From assembly GCF_003515775.1 (NCBI RefSeq), contig NZ_QWEI01000007.1, positions 105,683 to 169,682 of the forward strand: a DNA stretch of 64,000 nt, read 5' to 3'. The first letter of the stretch is position 1. The number at the start of each line of letters is the position of its first letter. A program made the translations under genes and the position numbers. The notes under the pieces were generated by a model. It was not told where the DNA came from. It made no database searches and was given only the letters and a program-made list of their open reading frames with translations. Below are positions 53,641 through 63,678 of the stretch, one piece after another. The stretch comes from Ureibacillus yapensis. Its GTDB lineage: Bacteria; Bacillota; Bacilli; Bacillales_A; Planococcaceae.

Positions 53641-55446
53641 CTACTCGACCGTTACAGACTTCGCTAGATTACGTGGTTTATCCACATCACAGCGACGGTG
53701 TAATGCCGCGTAGTAGCTGATTAATTGTAATGGCACAACGGATACAAGCGGTGTTAGCAGTGGGTGGGTTGTCGGAATCACAAAGCGGTCGCCCTCTTCT
53801 TCCATTCCTTGCATGGAGATAATGCATGCGTCTGCTCCGCGCGCTACTACTTCTTTCACGTTTCCGCGGATATTCAAGGATACGTGCTCTTGCGTCACTA
53901 AAGCGAAAACAGGAGTCCCGTCTTCAATTAATGCAATTGTACCGTGTTTTAGCTCTCCGCCGGCAAACCCTTCCGCTTGGATATAAGAAATTTCTTTTAG
54001 TTTTAACGCTCCCTCTAGACTTACATAGAAATCCAGGTTGCGTCCGATAAAGAATGCGTTGCGCGCGATTTTTAAATAGTCTTCCGCGATTTGTTCCAAT
54101 TCATCTTTTCGATCAATCATCGTCTGGATGCCATTTGCCGCAATTCCCAGCTCTTGTTTTAAATCAAAGTCAAACTCTTTTCCTAATGATTTTCCTGCTA
54201 CATACGCAGCGATCGAAAGAACAGCTACTTGTGCCACATATGCTTTTGTAGATGCTACGGCAATTTCAGGGCCTGCATGAAGCAATAAAGTATAGTCGGC
54301 TTCACGGGAAAGTGTTGAGCCTGGTACGTTTGTAATCGTTAATGCCGGGTGGCCCATTTCTTCTTTAACTTTCACAAGCACTTGGCGGCTATCCGCAGTT
54401 TCTCCCGATTGGGAAATGAAGATAAATAAAGGTTTTTCCGATAATAGAGGCATATTATAGCCAAACTCACTTGAAATATGCACTTCTACAGGAATGCCTG
54501 CCATTTTTTCAAAATATTGTTTGCCGATGAGCCCAGCATGATAACTCGTTCCTGCTGCGATAATGTACAGGCGGTCTGCTTGTTTCAAAGCTTCTAGAAT
54601 ATTATCATCAATCGTTAATTCATCATCGCCATTGCTGTATTCTTGGATGATTTTACGGACCACGCTTGGCTGCTCATCCATTTCTTTCAACATATAGTGA
54701 GGGTAAGTTCCTTTTTCGATGTCGCTAGCATCCAGCTCTGCTTTGAATGGTTTGCGCTCAACAGGCGTTCCTGCCAAAGTGGAGATTTCTACTTTATCTT
54801 GGTGTACTAAAACAACTTCTTTATCACGCAATTCGATAAACTGGTCTGTTACTTGCAGCATTGCCATAGCATCTGAAGCAACCACGTTGAAGCCTTCCCC
54901 GACACCGACTAGAAGTGGCGATTTATTTTTCGCTACGTAGATTGTGTCTTCGTCTTCTTGATCAAGCAATGCCAACGCATATGAACCATGAAGCAATGAT
55001 AATGTTTTGCGGAATGCCTCAACCGTTGATAATCCTTCTTTCGCGAACAAGTCAACAAGCTGAACGATAACTTCCGTATCTGTATCTGATTGCATTGGAA
55101 TGCCTTTTAGGTAAGCTTTTTGCAATAAATGATAGTTCTCGATTACACCGTTATGAACCAAAGTATAACGGCCGGACACACTTTGATGGGGGTGTGCATT
55201 TAATTGGTTCGGTACACCATGTGTCGCCCAGCGAGTGTGGCCAATCCCGATGGATGCAGCTACGTCTCCGTCTACCGCTTTTCGCAAATCGGCAATGCGT
55301 CCTTTTTCTTTGAATACCGTAATTCCTTCTTCGTTTCGAACAGCAATACCCGCTGAATCATAACCGCGATATTCGAGTTTTTCCAGCCCTTTTAATAAAA
55401 TTTCTTTTGCATCAAGTTCACCATTATATCCAACAATACCACACAT
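53641..55446 (-). CDS. glmS: Glutamine--fructose-6-phosphate aminotransferase GlmS
   Basis: 601 residues from [10 protein letters not shown]; Cys2 is the N-terminal nucleophile of the glutaminase domain ([16 protein letters not shown]). The SIS isomerase domain holds [18 protein letters not shown] and ends [13 protein letters not shown]. It makes glucosamine-6-phosphate, the first step of UDP-GlcNAc synthesis for peptidoglycan. Start at 55446, with GGAGGAAATGTAATT upstream; the frame to 55476 lacks a site. Expression is controlled by the glmS ribozyme in the leader. Confidence 0.97.
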   Translation of the reverse strand: MCGIVGYNGELDAKEILLKGLEKLEYRGYDSAGIAVRNEEGITVFKEKGRIADLRKAVDGDVAASIGIGHTRWATHGVPNQLNAHPHQSVSGRYTLVHNGVIENYHLLQKAYLKGIPMQSDTDTEVIVQLVDLFAKEGLSTVEAFRKTLSLLHGSYALALLDQEDEDTIYVAKNKSPLLVGVGEGFNVVASDAMAMLQVTDQFIELRDKEVVLVHQDKVEISTLAGTPVERKPFKAELDASDIEKGTYPHYMLKEMDEQPSVVRKIIQEYSNGDDELTIDDNILEALKQADRLYIIAAGTSYHAGLIGKQYFEKMAGIPVEVHISSEFGYNMPLLSEKPLFIFISQSGETADSRQVLVKVKEEMGHPALTITNVPGSTLSREADYTLLLHAGPEIAVASTKAYVAQVAVLSIAAYVAGKSLGKEFDFDLKQELGIAANGIQTMIDRKDELEQIAEDYLKIARNAFFIGRNLDFYVSLEGALKLKEISYIQAEGFAGGELKHGTIALIEDGTPVFALVTQEHVSLNIRGNVKEVVARGADACIISMQGMEEEGDRFVIPTTHPLLTPLVSVVPLQLISYYAALHRRCDVDKPRNLAKSVTVE

Positions 55447-55631
55447 AATTACATTTCCTCCGTATAAGCAATACAAAAACGTCCATAATTAACAATGAGA
55501 AAATAGAGCTTACCTAAGGAAAGGATGAATTCTGACTAATGCATCTGTCCCTTTTAAGCCATCTCTTTGTATTGCTTTTTAGTTATTTGCCTTTTCGTTT
55601 TTCTGTCCAAAAAATCACTTTTTTGCTTTAA

Positions 55632-55741
55632 AACGAAAGTATCGACCGGGCATGCGATCGGGAGGTATCCGCCGAATGTTCGATTATCCTCCACCTCGTC
55701 AACTAAGGATTGTTTCGTCCAATTTCCTTAGCTCAGGCGCT
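55632..55741 (-). ncRNA. glmS ribozyme
   Basis: Minus strand: cleavage site A|GCGCC between 55741 and 55740, then TGAGCTAAGG ... CCTTAGTTGACGAGGTGGAGG, TAATCGAA, TTCGGCGGATACCTCCCG and a P4 arm CGATC/GGTCG. These match the catalytic core and pseudoknot of the glmS riboswitch-ribozyme, which self-cleaves on binding glucosamine-6-phosphate and so lowers glmS mRNA. It is 185 nt upstream of the start codon. The rest of 55447-56036 holds the promoter region and a terminator. Confidence 0.95.
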
Positions 55742-55962
55742 TTGATTGTTTTCCTTTTTTCTTATATAGCGCACAATACCCCTCCATTTGCCTGCGCTTG
55801 CTTGAAAATAAATGGAATATTTTTCAAATCGAATTTTCAAGCACTTTCATCATACAGAATATGCCTCAAATCGTCAATTATCCATGCGTTTATACTACTT
55901 TCAAATAGCAAATTAATCATGACAAGCTGATTCCTCTATGTAAGAAGGGGTTTTGTAAACAA

Positions 55963-56008
55963 AAACTCTCCGCCAGAGTAACTGAGTTATAACTCTAGCG
56001 GAGAGTTA
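55963..56008. terminator. Strong terminator of the PfpI-family gene
   Basis: AACTCTCCGC.AGAGT ... AACTCT.GCGGAGAGTT, long stem with an A-run to the left (T-run on the minus strand). Confidence 0.85.
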
Positions 56009-56036
56009 CTACTTGTTAGCTTACAACAAAGAACGG

Positions 56037-56561
56037 TTATAGTTCCTTTTCTTTTAATAAATTGACGATTTCTCGATTGAATGCTGGTAAATCCTTAGGT
56101 TCACGACTAGAAACAAGTTGCTTTTGGCATACAAATACTTCTTCGTCATGGTATTTTGCTCCGGCATTTTCCAAGTCGACGCGAATGGATTTATAGCCAG
56201 TAATGTCACGGCCATCCAGAGATCTTGCCGTAATCAATAATTGTGGGCCATGGCAAATCGCAAAGACCGGTTTCATGTCACTCATGAATTTCTTTGCAAA
56301 GGCTACTACGCGATCATCGGCACGTAAAATATCGGGAGAAAACCCACCAGGAATAAATAGGGCGTCAAAGTCATCCGGCTTTACATCATCGATACCATGA
56401 TCGATTTCAACACGCGCTTCACCTTGTTTGCCTCTAATTGCCTTGTTTCCTTCAGTATCAATCGTTACAACCGTATGACCTGCTTCTTCCAATGCTTCCT
56501 TTGGACTTGTAAATTCAATGTCCTCAAACATATCAGTAATTAATGTCGCAACTTTTGCCAT
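56037..56561 (-). CDS. PfpI/DJ-1 family type 1 glutamine amidotransferase-like protein
   Basis: 174 residues. The nucleophile elbow AICHGPQLL (Cys-His-Gly) and the acidic GGFSPDILR, ALFIPGG and FTSPKEALEEAGH blocks are those of the PfpI/YhbO/YraA group, stress proteins reported as glyoxalases or deglycases; enzyme activity here is unproven. GGAAAGGAG is 9 nt before ATG 56561. It is a single-gene unit between glmM and glmS, and interrupts the more usual glmM-glmS adjacency. Confidence 0.9.
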   Translation of the reverse strand: MAKVATLITDMFEDIEFTSPKEALEEAGHTVVTIDTEGNKAIRGKQGEARVEIDHGIDDVKPDDFDALFIPGGFSPDILRADDRVVAFAKKFMSDMKPVFAICHGPQLLITARSLDGRDITGYKSIRVDLENAGAKYHDEEVFVCQKQLVSSREPKDLPAFNREIVNLLKEKEL

Positions 56562-56634
56562 TCTAACAGCACTCCTTTCCACATTACTATTTCCCGTTTA
56601 TGAAGCAAATAAACTATAAAAATAGAGCGCAGCA

Positions 56635-56686
56635 TAAAAAAGCCAGCAAACTTTTGTCTGTTGTTGATCAAAAGTTCACTGGCTTA
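56635..56686 (-). terminator. glmM terminator, displaced by a repeat
   Basis: Minus strand AAGCCAG.GAACTTTTG ... CAAAAGTT.GCTGGCTT then TTTTTT. It lies about 300 bp past the glmM stop with the foldback repeat in between. Confidence 0.82.
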
Positions 56687-56700
56687 CATTTTTGAATGGT

Positions 56701-56981
56701 GTCCAGCTGCGAACGCCAATGCTAGCTTTTCTGTTGTCTAGCTGCAGCGGCTAGCTCCTCCGAAACTTCGACTTCCTCCCACGCATGCAATGCATGCTAC
56801 TCGGAAGTCTCCGCCGCACAGGATGTGCAAGTGCCGACAATGTACCTGTCGCTGCCGCTTTCGGTACAGTTGAAACACGTGCTGCTGTCGCTTCGCTTTC
56901 GCGCAAAAAACATCTGCCACACGATGTGGCGTTGTTGTCGGCCAGTTTCTTTCGGAGCTGGACGAGCCGCCTCCGCTTTTC
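56701..56981 (-). repeat. Foldback repeat element (type B variant) and a 31-bp mini-copy
   Basis: On the minus strand a large unit runs 56981-56736 (begins GAAAAGCGGAGGCGGC, ends AGCTAGAC) followed by a mini-unit 56731-56701 (GAAAAGCTAGC ... AGCTGGAC). It shares GGCCGACAACAACGC and TTGTCGGCACTTGCACATCC with the type B units at 17 kb. The unit starts 4 bp after the glmM stop codon. Confidence 0.85.
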
Positions 56982-56984
56982 AAG

Positions 56985-58337
56985 TTATTCCGTTAACCCC
57001 ATCTGTTCGCGTACCACGCTTGCAATGCGGTTTACATAGCTTTCACATTCTTCTTCCGTGGCTGCTTCCACCATGACACGAACCAAAGGCTCCGTGCCGG
57101 AAGGACGAACCAATACACGGCCGTTTCCATTCATTGCTGCTTCTACTTTTGCAATCTCATCAGCAACTTTTTCATTTTGCACGACTGCATGCTTATCCAC
57201 TACACGCACATTGACCAAGCGTTGTGGGAAGATGGTCATTTCGCCTGCCAATTCGGATAAACGCTTATCTGTTGCCTTCATGATATTGACTAATTGAATC
57301 GCAGTAAGCAATCCATCGCCTGTTGTATTAAAGTCCATGAACACAATATGTCCGGATTGTTCGCCACCTAGGTTATAGTCGTTTGCACGCATTTCTTCAA
57401 CAACATAGCGATCACCAACAGCTGTTTTCACACTTGCCATGCCATTTTCCTCTACTGCTTTGTAGAAGCCTAGGTTACTCATGACTGTTGAGACAATTGT
57501 ATTTTTCTTCAATCGACCTTTGCTGTTCAAGTATTTGCCAATGATGAACATAATTTGGTCACCATCAACCAGGTTTCCTTTTTCATCGACAGCAATTAAT
57601 CTGTCGCCGTCGCCATCAAAGGCCAATCCAACATCTGCACCTCGCTCCAACACAAGCTCAGCAAGTTTTTGGGGATGTGTTGAACCTACTCCATCATTGA
57701 TATTCAAGCCATTCGGCGATGAACCCATTGAAGAAATATCTGCCTCAAGGTCCGCAAATAAATGTGTTGCCAATTGGGAAGTTGCGCCGTGTGCACAATC
57801 CAAAGCAACATGGATACCAAGGAAGTCTTCATCAACTGTTTGTTTCAGATAAGAAAGATATTTTTGGCCGCCTTCGAAGTAATCGCTTACGGATCCTAAA
57901 TCTCCTCCGATTGGGCGTGGCAATGTATCCTCCTTAACATTCAGGAAATTTTCGATTTCTTCTTCTTGTGCATCCGATAACTTAAATCCGTCCGGACCGA
58001 AAAATTTAATGCCATTATCAGCAACGGGATTATGAGAAGCTGAAATCATTACTCCTGCATCAGCGTTCATAACGCGTGTAAGATAGGCTACACCTGGCGT
58101 GCTAATGACACCTAACCGCATTACTTCTACCCCAATTGATAGAAGACCGGCTACTAAAGCCCCTTCAAGCATATGTCCTGAAATACGTGTATCTCGACCC
58201 ACAATCACTTTAGGGCGTTCTGTATTATGTTTTGTTAGTACGTATCCCCCAACACGTCCTAGTTTAAATGCTAATTCAGGCGTTAACTCTGAGTTGGCAA
58301 CACCACGCACGCCATCTGTACCGAAATATTTTCCCAT
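56985..58337 (-). CDS. glmM: Phosphoglucosamine mutase GlmM
   Basis: 450 residues. Active-site phosphoserine is Ser101 in [13 protein letters not shown]; the metal loop is FDGDGDR and the sugar loop GEQSGH; C-terminal phosphate site [12 protein letters not shown]. It turns glucosamine-6-P into glucosamine-1-P. Start at 58337 with GAAGGAGAGAATAGT upstream; the frame to 58370 lacks a site. Downstream of cdaR in the conserved cdaA-cdaR-glmM order. Confidence 0.97.
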   Translation of the reverse strand: MGKYFGTDGVRGVANSELTPELAFKLGRVGGYVLTKHNTERPKVIVGRDTRISGHMLEGALVAGLLSIGVEVMRLGVISTPGVAYLTRVMNADAGVMISASHNPVADNGIKFFGPDGFKLSDAQEEEIENFLNVKEDTLPRPIGGDLGSVSDYFEGGQKYLSYLKQTVDEDFLGIHVALDCAHGATSQLATHLFADLEADISSMGSSPNGLNINDGVGSTHPQKLAELVLERGADVGLAFDGDGDRLIAVDEKGNLVDGDQIMFIIGKYLNSKGRLKKNTIVSTVMSNLGFYKAVEENGMASVKTAVGDRYVVEEMRANDYNLGGEQSGHIVFMDFNTTGDGLLTAIQLVNIMKATDKRLSELAGEMTIFPQRLVNVRVVDKHAVVQNEKVADEIAKVEAAMNGNGRVLVRPSGTEPLVRVMVEAATEEECESYVNRIASVVREQMGLTE

Positions 58338-58428
58338 TACTATTCTCTCCTTCAATGCTAGACATTCCATACTTCATACAATTTCTTATAAAAGTTAAAA
58401 CGTTGGAACAATCTAATTGTTTAGAATG

Positions 58429-59637
58429 TTATTGTAAAGTTTTCTCTTCTTCTACAGGTATTTCTTCTTCTTCTGCTTGTTTTTCCTCCTGTGGAGCTGG
58501 TTCTTCAACTTTTGGTTCTCCTGCTTCAGGTTGAGGCGATTCCGATCCTGAATCTGTTTTGGTATCGGAATTAGGTTTCGAATTCTTTACTGGGCTCTTA
58601 TCTGAACTGGGTTTTGAGTTAGAAACCGGACTATTGGCTGGCTTTGTCTCCTCTACCGGCTCTTCTTCGGCATCCGAGTCTGCTTCAGGTTCAGTAGCAG
58701 TTTTTATAACTTGGGCTTGTACCTCTATGGTTTCAGGAGATTGTTTAAAAGCTCCATTAGGTAAAGGCACCTTCACCTTATACGTACCGGACTCGTCGAT
58801 ATCCGATATATCAAATTCTACTTCTAATCTTGTGAGTGGGTCAATCACAGACTTCGGCCCAAACACTTCCACCTGTTTGGTTTGTGCTACCAAACTACTA
58901 ATCACCACACCGTCTTTCGGCTTTCCTTTTTGCCTTAATACGATGGGAATCTCTTTGCTATAAGGCCTTACATCAATGGATATATCCACCGTTGCAGGTT
59001 CAATCAGTACATCCAATTTATTTAGGTTATTATCCAGAACCTTTACTGTTGCTTCTTTCTTAAAGGATTCGTTTATTTCATCCTCGCCGTTGATGGTTGC
59101 TTTCACATAACTAATACTATCAATAATGCTTTTTGCCCCTGTTACCAATACGGTACTTGGCTCTGCCGACATCCCTACCAATTCGTAACCTTCTGCGATC
59201 ATCTGGTTATTGAGTTCAGGCTCTACCTTAACTTCTTCTGTTACTTTTTCCTCAATTACGATATCCAAAACCTTTGGATCAATCGATACATCCAGTTTAT
59301 CCGAAAAGTTTTCGTGTTTGATTTCAACCCTATGCTCTCCGATCAGCAATTGATTTAAGTCAACAAACACGGTGAAGTCTTTTGCCAGCTTCGTTTTTAA
59401 TACTATCTGCATAGGTCCTTCAATTGTGACATCCACTGTTTCAGGGAGACCGGAAACAATTAAATTTTCCTTATCATAATAAGCTTCAAGAGGCACGTCG
59501 GTTATAATATCCATTTGCGGATTTGTTGTCGAAGTTTGTCCTACATCCATCTGGGCTTTGGCATAGAAGAATAATAATAGAGCTAAAACTAATGCAGTTA
59601 TACGCAGAGCCCAATAACTATCAAATAGTTTATTCAT
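58429..59637 (-). CDS. cdaR: CdaA regulator CdaR (YbbR)
   Basis: 402 residues. One N-terminal membrane anchor (ITALVLALLLFFYAKAQM), then tandem YbbR beta domains facing the cell surface, each with a DVxxEA/DVTIEGP-type strand. The C-terminal ~90 residues are low-complexity Pro/Glu/Ser/Lys (KPSSDKSPVKNSKPNS; then acidic EEEEIPVEEEK), longer than in B. subtilis. CdaR binds and tunes CdaA. The start overlaps the cdaA stop by 8 nt, with GGAGGGGG before the ATG. Confidence 0.92.
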   Translation of the reverse strand: MNKLFDSYWALRITALVLALLLFFYAKAQMDVGQTSTTNPQMDIITDVPLEAYYDKENLIVSGLPETVDVTIEGPMQIVLKTKLAKDFTVFVDLNQLLIGEHRVEIKHENFSDKLDVSIDPKVLDIVIEEKVTEEVKVEPELNNQMIAEGYELVGMSAEPSTVLVTGAKSIIDSISYVKATINGEDEINESFKKEATVKVLDNNLNKLDVLIEPATVDISIDVRPYSKEIPIVLRQKGKPKDGVVISSLVAQTKQVEVFGPKSVIDPLTRLEVEFDISDIDESGTYKVKVPLPNGAFKQSPETIEVQAQVIKTATEPEADSDAEEEPVEETKPANSPVSNSKPSSDKSPVKNSKPNSDTKTDSGSESPQPEAGEPKVEEPAPQEEKQAEEEEIPVEEEKTLQ

Positions 59638-60463
59638 TCTTTTTCCCCCTCCAAGAGGTCCACTTAGAAGCCGCATCCGAATCTTGTACAGGTCCGAACC
59701 ATAATTTCCTTAATTGTGTCTCGAACTCCTCTATGGACAGATTGCGATATAAGTTGCCGTTTCTAGTCAAACTAACAGCTCCCGTTTCCTCGGATACGAC
59801 AATCGTAACAGCGTCCGTTACTTCACTCAAGCCTACTGCAGCGCGATGGCGCGTACCCAGCTCTTTTGATATAAAGGAACTTTCCGACAGCGGCAAATAA
59901 CAGGCGGCGGATATGACTTTATCTTTTTGGATAATGACAGCTCCATCATGAAGCGGTGTATTCGGGATAAAAATATTGATGAGCAGCTCCGATGTAAGGT
60001 CTGCATTTAACTTTATACCGGTCTCTATATACTCTGTTAGCCCTGTTTCATTTTCAATTGAAATAAGGGCTCCAATACGCCGTTTCGCCATATAGCTTAC
60101 AGCTTTTTTCATTGCTTCGATCAACCGGGTTTGCTCATCTTCCAGCTGGCCAGTGGATCGCTGGAACAGTTTGCCCCTCCCCAATTGCTCTAAAGCTCGG
60201 CGAATTTCGGGGGTAAATATAATAATGATTGCTAAAAAACCGAAATCGATTACTTCTTGCAGCAGCCAACCGAGGGTATCCAACCCAAATATAACCGTAG
60301 CAAACCTTGCTAGGATAATGACGAAAATCCCTTTTAATAACTGAACGGCCTTCGTTCCCTTAATGAGGGTTAATAATTTATATACTACGTACCAAACTAA
60401 AAGTACATCTAAAATGCTAAATACAATATTTACAGGCATAATGTCCGTAAATTGTTCAATCAT
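59630..60463 (-). CDS. cdaA: Diadenylate cyclase CdaA
   Basis: About 277 residues. Three N-terminal membrane helices, then the DAC domain: LHDGAVIIQKD (DGA) and GTRHRAAVGLSE (RHR), the catalytic signature. It makes c-di-AMP from two ATP at the membrane; c-di-AMP controls potassium and osmolyte uptake and is sensed by CBS domains such as those of OpuCA in this window. The upstream GTG at 60469 is possible, but ATG 60463 is preferred. First gene of cdaA-cdaR-glmM. Confidence 0.95.
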   Translation of the reverse strand: MIEQFTDIMPVNIVFSILDVLLVWYVVYKLLTLIKGTKAVQLLKGIFVIILARFATVIFGLDTLGWLLQEVIDFGFLAIIIIFTPEIRRALEQLGRGKLFQRSTGQLEDEQTRLIEAMKKAVSYMAKRRIGALISIENETGLTEYIETGIKLNADLTSELLINIFIPNTPLHDGAVIIQKDKVISAACYLPLSESSFISKELGTRHRAAVGLSEVTDAVTIVVSEETGAVSLTRNGNLYRNLSIEEFETQLRKLWFGPVQDSDAASKWTSWRGKKNE

Positions 60464-60931
60464 TTGCACGTGGCATCCCCCACTTTTTCCTTGCTATTTC
60501 ATTTATATCGTTAATATACGGACGTTATTCCGCAGAATGGAAAATATACATTTCTTGCTTTTATTAGAAAGATTCGATTTCCGCAAATGCAGCGAAAATC
60601 GAATAACATTGCTTACATATTTCAGTATTCATTTGCATTCTTTAGAAAAAATGAATGGAAACCATAGCCGATTGCATCAGGGGTAATCAACAATAATAGA
60701 ACGATGCCCATTAAAAATCTACCCATCTAATATTTCCCCAATGAGAAATCTGCAAACGCTAATGAATAGTATTAAGTATACCATACTAGCTCATCTAAAG
60801 CTTACTTCAAGAAATACAAGTAGCCTTAAACTTTATTCAATAAATGTTTAATTTGTGACGAGAGTTTTATCGAGCTTACCAATACGCCCAGGCAGATTTA
60901 ATTGAACTGCAGATTCTTTTCCAAGCAAAAG
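60464..60931. other. 468-bp gap between rsiW and cdaA without a gene
   Basis: AT-rich. I see no ORF with a ribosome site. It must contain the cdaA promoter. In B. subtilis sigW-rsiW and cdaA are closer, so this gap is wider than usual. Confidence 0.5.
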
Positions 60932-60969
60932 AAATGCCTAAAAAGTTTGCGCTCAACTTTTTAGGCATT
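60932..60969 (-). terminator. rsiW terminator
   Basis: AATGCCTAAAAAGTT ... AACTTTTTAGGCATT, 7-nt loop; 20 nt after the rsiW stop. Confidence 0.82.
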
Positions 60970-60987
60970 CCTAACTGTTTCCACACT

Positions 60988-61602
60988 CTATTCTTCAAAT
61001 AAAGCTTTGAAATCATTTGCCATGTCTTTCATTTCAAACCATAGCCATTCAAAGACTTCATCAATTTCCTTTATTTGGCCTGTGACAACGGAAGTAGAAG
61101 CCATATATTGGCCGCCGTTAATAACGGTTACATTCCCATCAACTTCTCCTTCAATTACTAAGTCTCCATTTTTTACAACTATGTCACCTTTGACGACTTC
61201 GCCTTCCGGAACAATCACGGTCTGGCCATTTACAATTAAATTCGGTTGTGTGGTTACCGAAAATTCGTCATTTGGATAACTGCTGACCAACGCTGCACTC
61301 ATAAATAAAAAGAACACAGCTGCAGCTATAATGATTGGATGTCGTCTAAACCATTTTTGAATCCCTACTCGATTCTTTTCTTTTGGCAGACGCTTCATTA
61401 CTTTCTCCTCAAAATACGGAGGGGCCGTAATATGTGCTGCGCTTTTAACAAAAGCAATCGTGTCACTTAATTCATGCATATGCTGCCGACAGTCAGAGCA
61501 CACTTGTAAATGATTCTTCAGCTGCTGTTCATGTTCACGACTTATATCGCCATCCAAGTATTCGTGCATATAGTCAACAATGTATTGTGGACACGTACTC
61601 AT
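60988..61602 (-). CDS. rsiW: Anti-sigma-W factor RsiW
   Basis: 204 residues. N-terminal ZAS zinc site: His in HEYLDGDISREHEQQLKNHL and Cys-x-x-Cys in CSDCRQH. One membrane helix (PIIIAAAVFFLFMSAALVSS) and an extracellular beta region (NLIVNGQTVIVPEGEVVKGD). It holds SigW inactive until site-1/site-2 proteolysis by PrsW and RasP. Starts 12 nt after the sigW stop with AGGAGGGTGAAGGC upstream. Confidence 0.93.
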   Translation of the reverse strand: MSTCPQYIVDYMHEYLDGDISREHEQQLKNHLQVCSDCRQHMHELSDTIAFVKSAAHITAPPYFEEKVMKRLPKEKNRVGIQKWFRRHPIIIAAAVFFLFMSAALVSSYPNDEFSVTTQPNLIVNGQTVIVPEGEVVKGDIVVKNGDLVIEGEVDGNVTVINGGQYMASTSVVTGQIKEIDEVFEWLWFEMKDMANDFKALFEE

Positions 61603-61614
61603 GCCTTCACCCTC

Positions 61615-62178
61615 CTACAAATTACTAAGTTGCTTTCTAAGCGCTTCACGCCCTCTATGAATTCTTGTTTTAACCGTTCCTAAAGGCATATCCAATATTT
61701 CACTTATTTCTTGCAGAGATAATTCTTCTATATACTTCAAAACAATGACTGAGCGATATTTATCCGGCAATCTGCCGATTTCATACTGAATTCGATCTTG
61801 CAGCTCCAATTGCTGAACCGTTTCTTCGGGCAATTGCTCTTTAGATGCAATTTGTGAATACATATTCAACCCATCGGTACCCGCCACTTCTGCATCCAGG
61901 TAATAGTCGGGCTTCTTTTTTCGTATTCGATCAATGCAAAGGTTCGTGCCAATTCGGTAAAGCCAGGTCGAAAATTTCCTTTTTTGATCAAATGTATGAA
62001 GGTTGATGTATGCTCGAACAAATGCTTCCTGTGAAATATCTTCAGCTTCTTGTTGATTGCCCAGCATACGGTAACATATTTGATATAACTTGTGCTGGTA
62101 GAGGTTCACAATATCTGAAAATGCGCTTTGATCGCCTTTTAGCACTTGCTTTATTCTTTTGTTCACTAACGCATCCAT
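61615..62178 (-). CDS. sigW: ECF sigma factor SigW
   Basis: 187 residues. Sigma region 2 (YQHKLYQICYRMLGNQQEAEDISQEAFVRAYINLH, RKFSTWLYRIGTNLCIDRIRKK) and region 4 (LPDKYRSVIVLKYIEELSLQEISEILDMPLGTVKTRIHRGREALRK). The size and pairing with RsiW identify SigW. It directs genes against membrane-active antibiotics and cell-wall stress. GGTGGAGAGGAAA precedes the ATG. A perfect SigW promoter lies 40 bp upstream. Confidence 0.95.
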   Translation of the reverse strand: MDALVNKRIKQVLKGDQSAFSDIVNLYQHKLYQICYRMLGNQQEAEDISQEAFVRAYINLHTFDQKRKFSTWLYRIGTNLCIDRIRKKKPDYYLDAEVAGTDGLNMYSQIASKEQLPEETVQQLELQDRIQYEIGRLPDKYRSVIVLKYIEELSLQEISEILDMPLGTVKTRIHRGREALRKQLSNL

Positions 62179-62216
62179 TTATATTTTCCTCTCCACCTTT
62201 AAGGCTTCATATTATT

Positions 62217-62242
62217 TACGTGACATCGCAGAAAAAGTTTCA
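62217..62242 (-). promoter_or_regulatory. Sigma-W autoregulatory promoter
   Basis: Minus strand TGAAAC (62242-62237), 16-bp spacer, CGTA (62220-62217), exactly the sigma-W consensus. It drives sigW-rsiW. Confidence 0.92.
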
Positions 62243-62339
62243 TCCTAAAATATAAAATTTAAAACGTTAAAAATAATCTGGAATTTCCGCTACTTCCTTT
62301 CTATTATAAGGTTACGACTAGAACCTCGGAGGGGAAACA

Positions 62340-63245
62340 CTAAACGAGCTTCTCACCGAATAATGAACCCATTAAAGCAACAGCTGTATCAGCAGTTTTA
62401 TTGCGTTCATCCAAGATCGGATTCACTTCAACAAATTCAGCCGAGGTAATCATTTGTTCTTCCTCCAACAGCTCCATGGCTAAGTGGCTCTCCCTATATG
62501 TAATGCCTCCTGGAACCGGTGTGCCTACCCCCGGTGTATATAAGGGGTCCAGCGCATCTAGATCCAACGAAAGGTGTACCCCATCCACCTGACGCTCTTT
62601 TAAATAGGCAATTGAGTTTTCTATTACTCTCGTCATTCCCAAGCGGTCGATTTCGTGCATTGTATACACCCTAATGCCTTTTTCCTTAATAAGGTTCCGT
62701 TCTCCAGGATCAACTGAACGAGCACCGATAATAATAATATTTTCTGGTTTAATTTTCGCTCCTAAACCACCTAATTGAACTAAGCGCTCATCTCCTAATC
62801 CCATACCCACAGCTAAAGGCATTCCATGAATATTTCCAGAAGGCGAGGTATCAGGAGTATTTAAATCTGCATGCGCATCATACCAAATGACTCCCAAGTT
62901 AGTATACTTCTTTGTTAATCCTGCAAGCGTCCCGATAGCAATGCTATGGTCGCCTCCTAAGATAAGTGGAAATCTCCCTTGGTCAAGCACTTCTTCTATT
63001 TTAATAGAAAGTTGCGTACAGACTTCCAAAACTTCGTTTAAATTTTCCAAGTTAGTATTTGATTGAGAATTCTTAATTTCTTTTTTTACGAGTATATCGC
63101 CTTCATCTTTGACATGATAACCTAAGCTTTCCAACCTTTCGGATACATCCGCATAACGAATGGCACTTGGCCCCATGTCTACCCCACGGCGATGCTGCCC
63201 ATAATCCGATGGTACCCCAATTATCGATATTTTCCTCTTTTCCAT
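62340..63245 (-). CDS. rocF: Arginase RocF
   Basis: 301 residues. Mn-binding motifs GGDHSIAIG, WYDAHADLNTPDTSPSGNIHGMPLAVG and SLDLDALDPLYTPGVGTPVPGG are intact. It hydrolyses arginine to ornithine and urea. AGGAGG lies 6 nt before the second ATG (63245), so that is preferred over ATG 63248. Single gene; the rocDE genes are not in the window. Confidence 0.96.
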   Translation of the reverse strand: MEKRKISIIGVPSDYGQHRRGVDMGPSAIRYADVSERLESLGYHVKDEGDILVKKEIKNSQSNTNLENLNEVLEVCTQLSIKIEEVLDQGRFPLILGGDHSIAIGTLAGLTKKYTNLGVIWYDAHADLNTPDTSPSGNIHGMPLAVGMGLGDERLVQLGGLGAKIKPENIIIIGARSVDPGERNLIKEKGIRVYTMHEIDRLGMTRVIENSIAYLKERQVDGVHLSLDLDALDPLYTPGVGTPVPGGITYRESHLAMELLEEEQMITSAEFVEVNPILDERNKTADTAVALMGSLFGEKLV

Positions 63246-63432
63246 CATTACCCTCCTCTGTCAATTAATTATATTCTATCTTGACCAGGCTAGTTGGCTC
63301 AACCTAACAATCATTTGAATATTTATTCATGATCAGGGAATATGGGAACCTGCTTATGGCATCGTGTGTGAGAGGGATTGAGCGAGGGCATAATGTAAAC
63401 ATAGAAGATTATTATCTTTTATCAATATAAAA

Positions 63433-63467
63433 GAACCCCCTACCTCATATTTCGAGGAAGGGGGTTT
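63433..63467 (-). terminator. Terminator of the tRNA cluster
   Basis: Minus strand AACCCCCTtCCTCG ... GAGGtAGGGGGTT then CTTTT, 36 nt after tRNA-Gln. Confidence 0.85.
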
Positions 63468-63502
63468 TACTATGTAATATAATTGATGATTAATAAGAGA
63501 AA

Positions 63503-63577
63503 TGGCTGGGGTACCAGGATTCGAACCTGGGCATGACGGAATCAAAATCCGCTGCCTTACCGCTTGGCTATACCCCA
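63503..63577 (-). tRNA. tRNA-Gln(TTG)
   Basis: 75 nt including an encoded CCA. Acceptor TGGGGTA/TACCCCA, anticodon loop TTTTGAT with anticodon TTG, T-arm CAGGTTCGAATCCTG. Confidence 0.96.
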
Positions 63578-63581
63578 AAAA

Positions 63582-63666
63582 TGGTGGAGGGGGACGGATT
63601 CGAACCGCCGAACCCGAAGGAGCGGATTTACAGTCCGCCGCGTTTAGCCACTTCGCTACCCCTCCA
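63582..63666 (-). tRNA. tRNA-Tyr(GTA)
   Basis: 85 nt, class II with a long variable arm (CTCCTTCGGG region). Acceptor GGAGGGG/CCCCTCC, anticodon loop CTGTAAA with GTA, CCA encoded. Confidence 0.96.
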
Positions 63667-63678
63667 GATTAACACTTA

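Noticed and set aside
56738..57076. Open frames across the repeat downstream of glmM
   Set aside because: Low-complexity Arg/Cys/Ser-rich translations arising from the GC-rich foldback element.
63354..63578. 74-codon frame overlapping tRNA-Gln
   Set aside because: Lies across a tRNA gene and its terminator.
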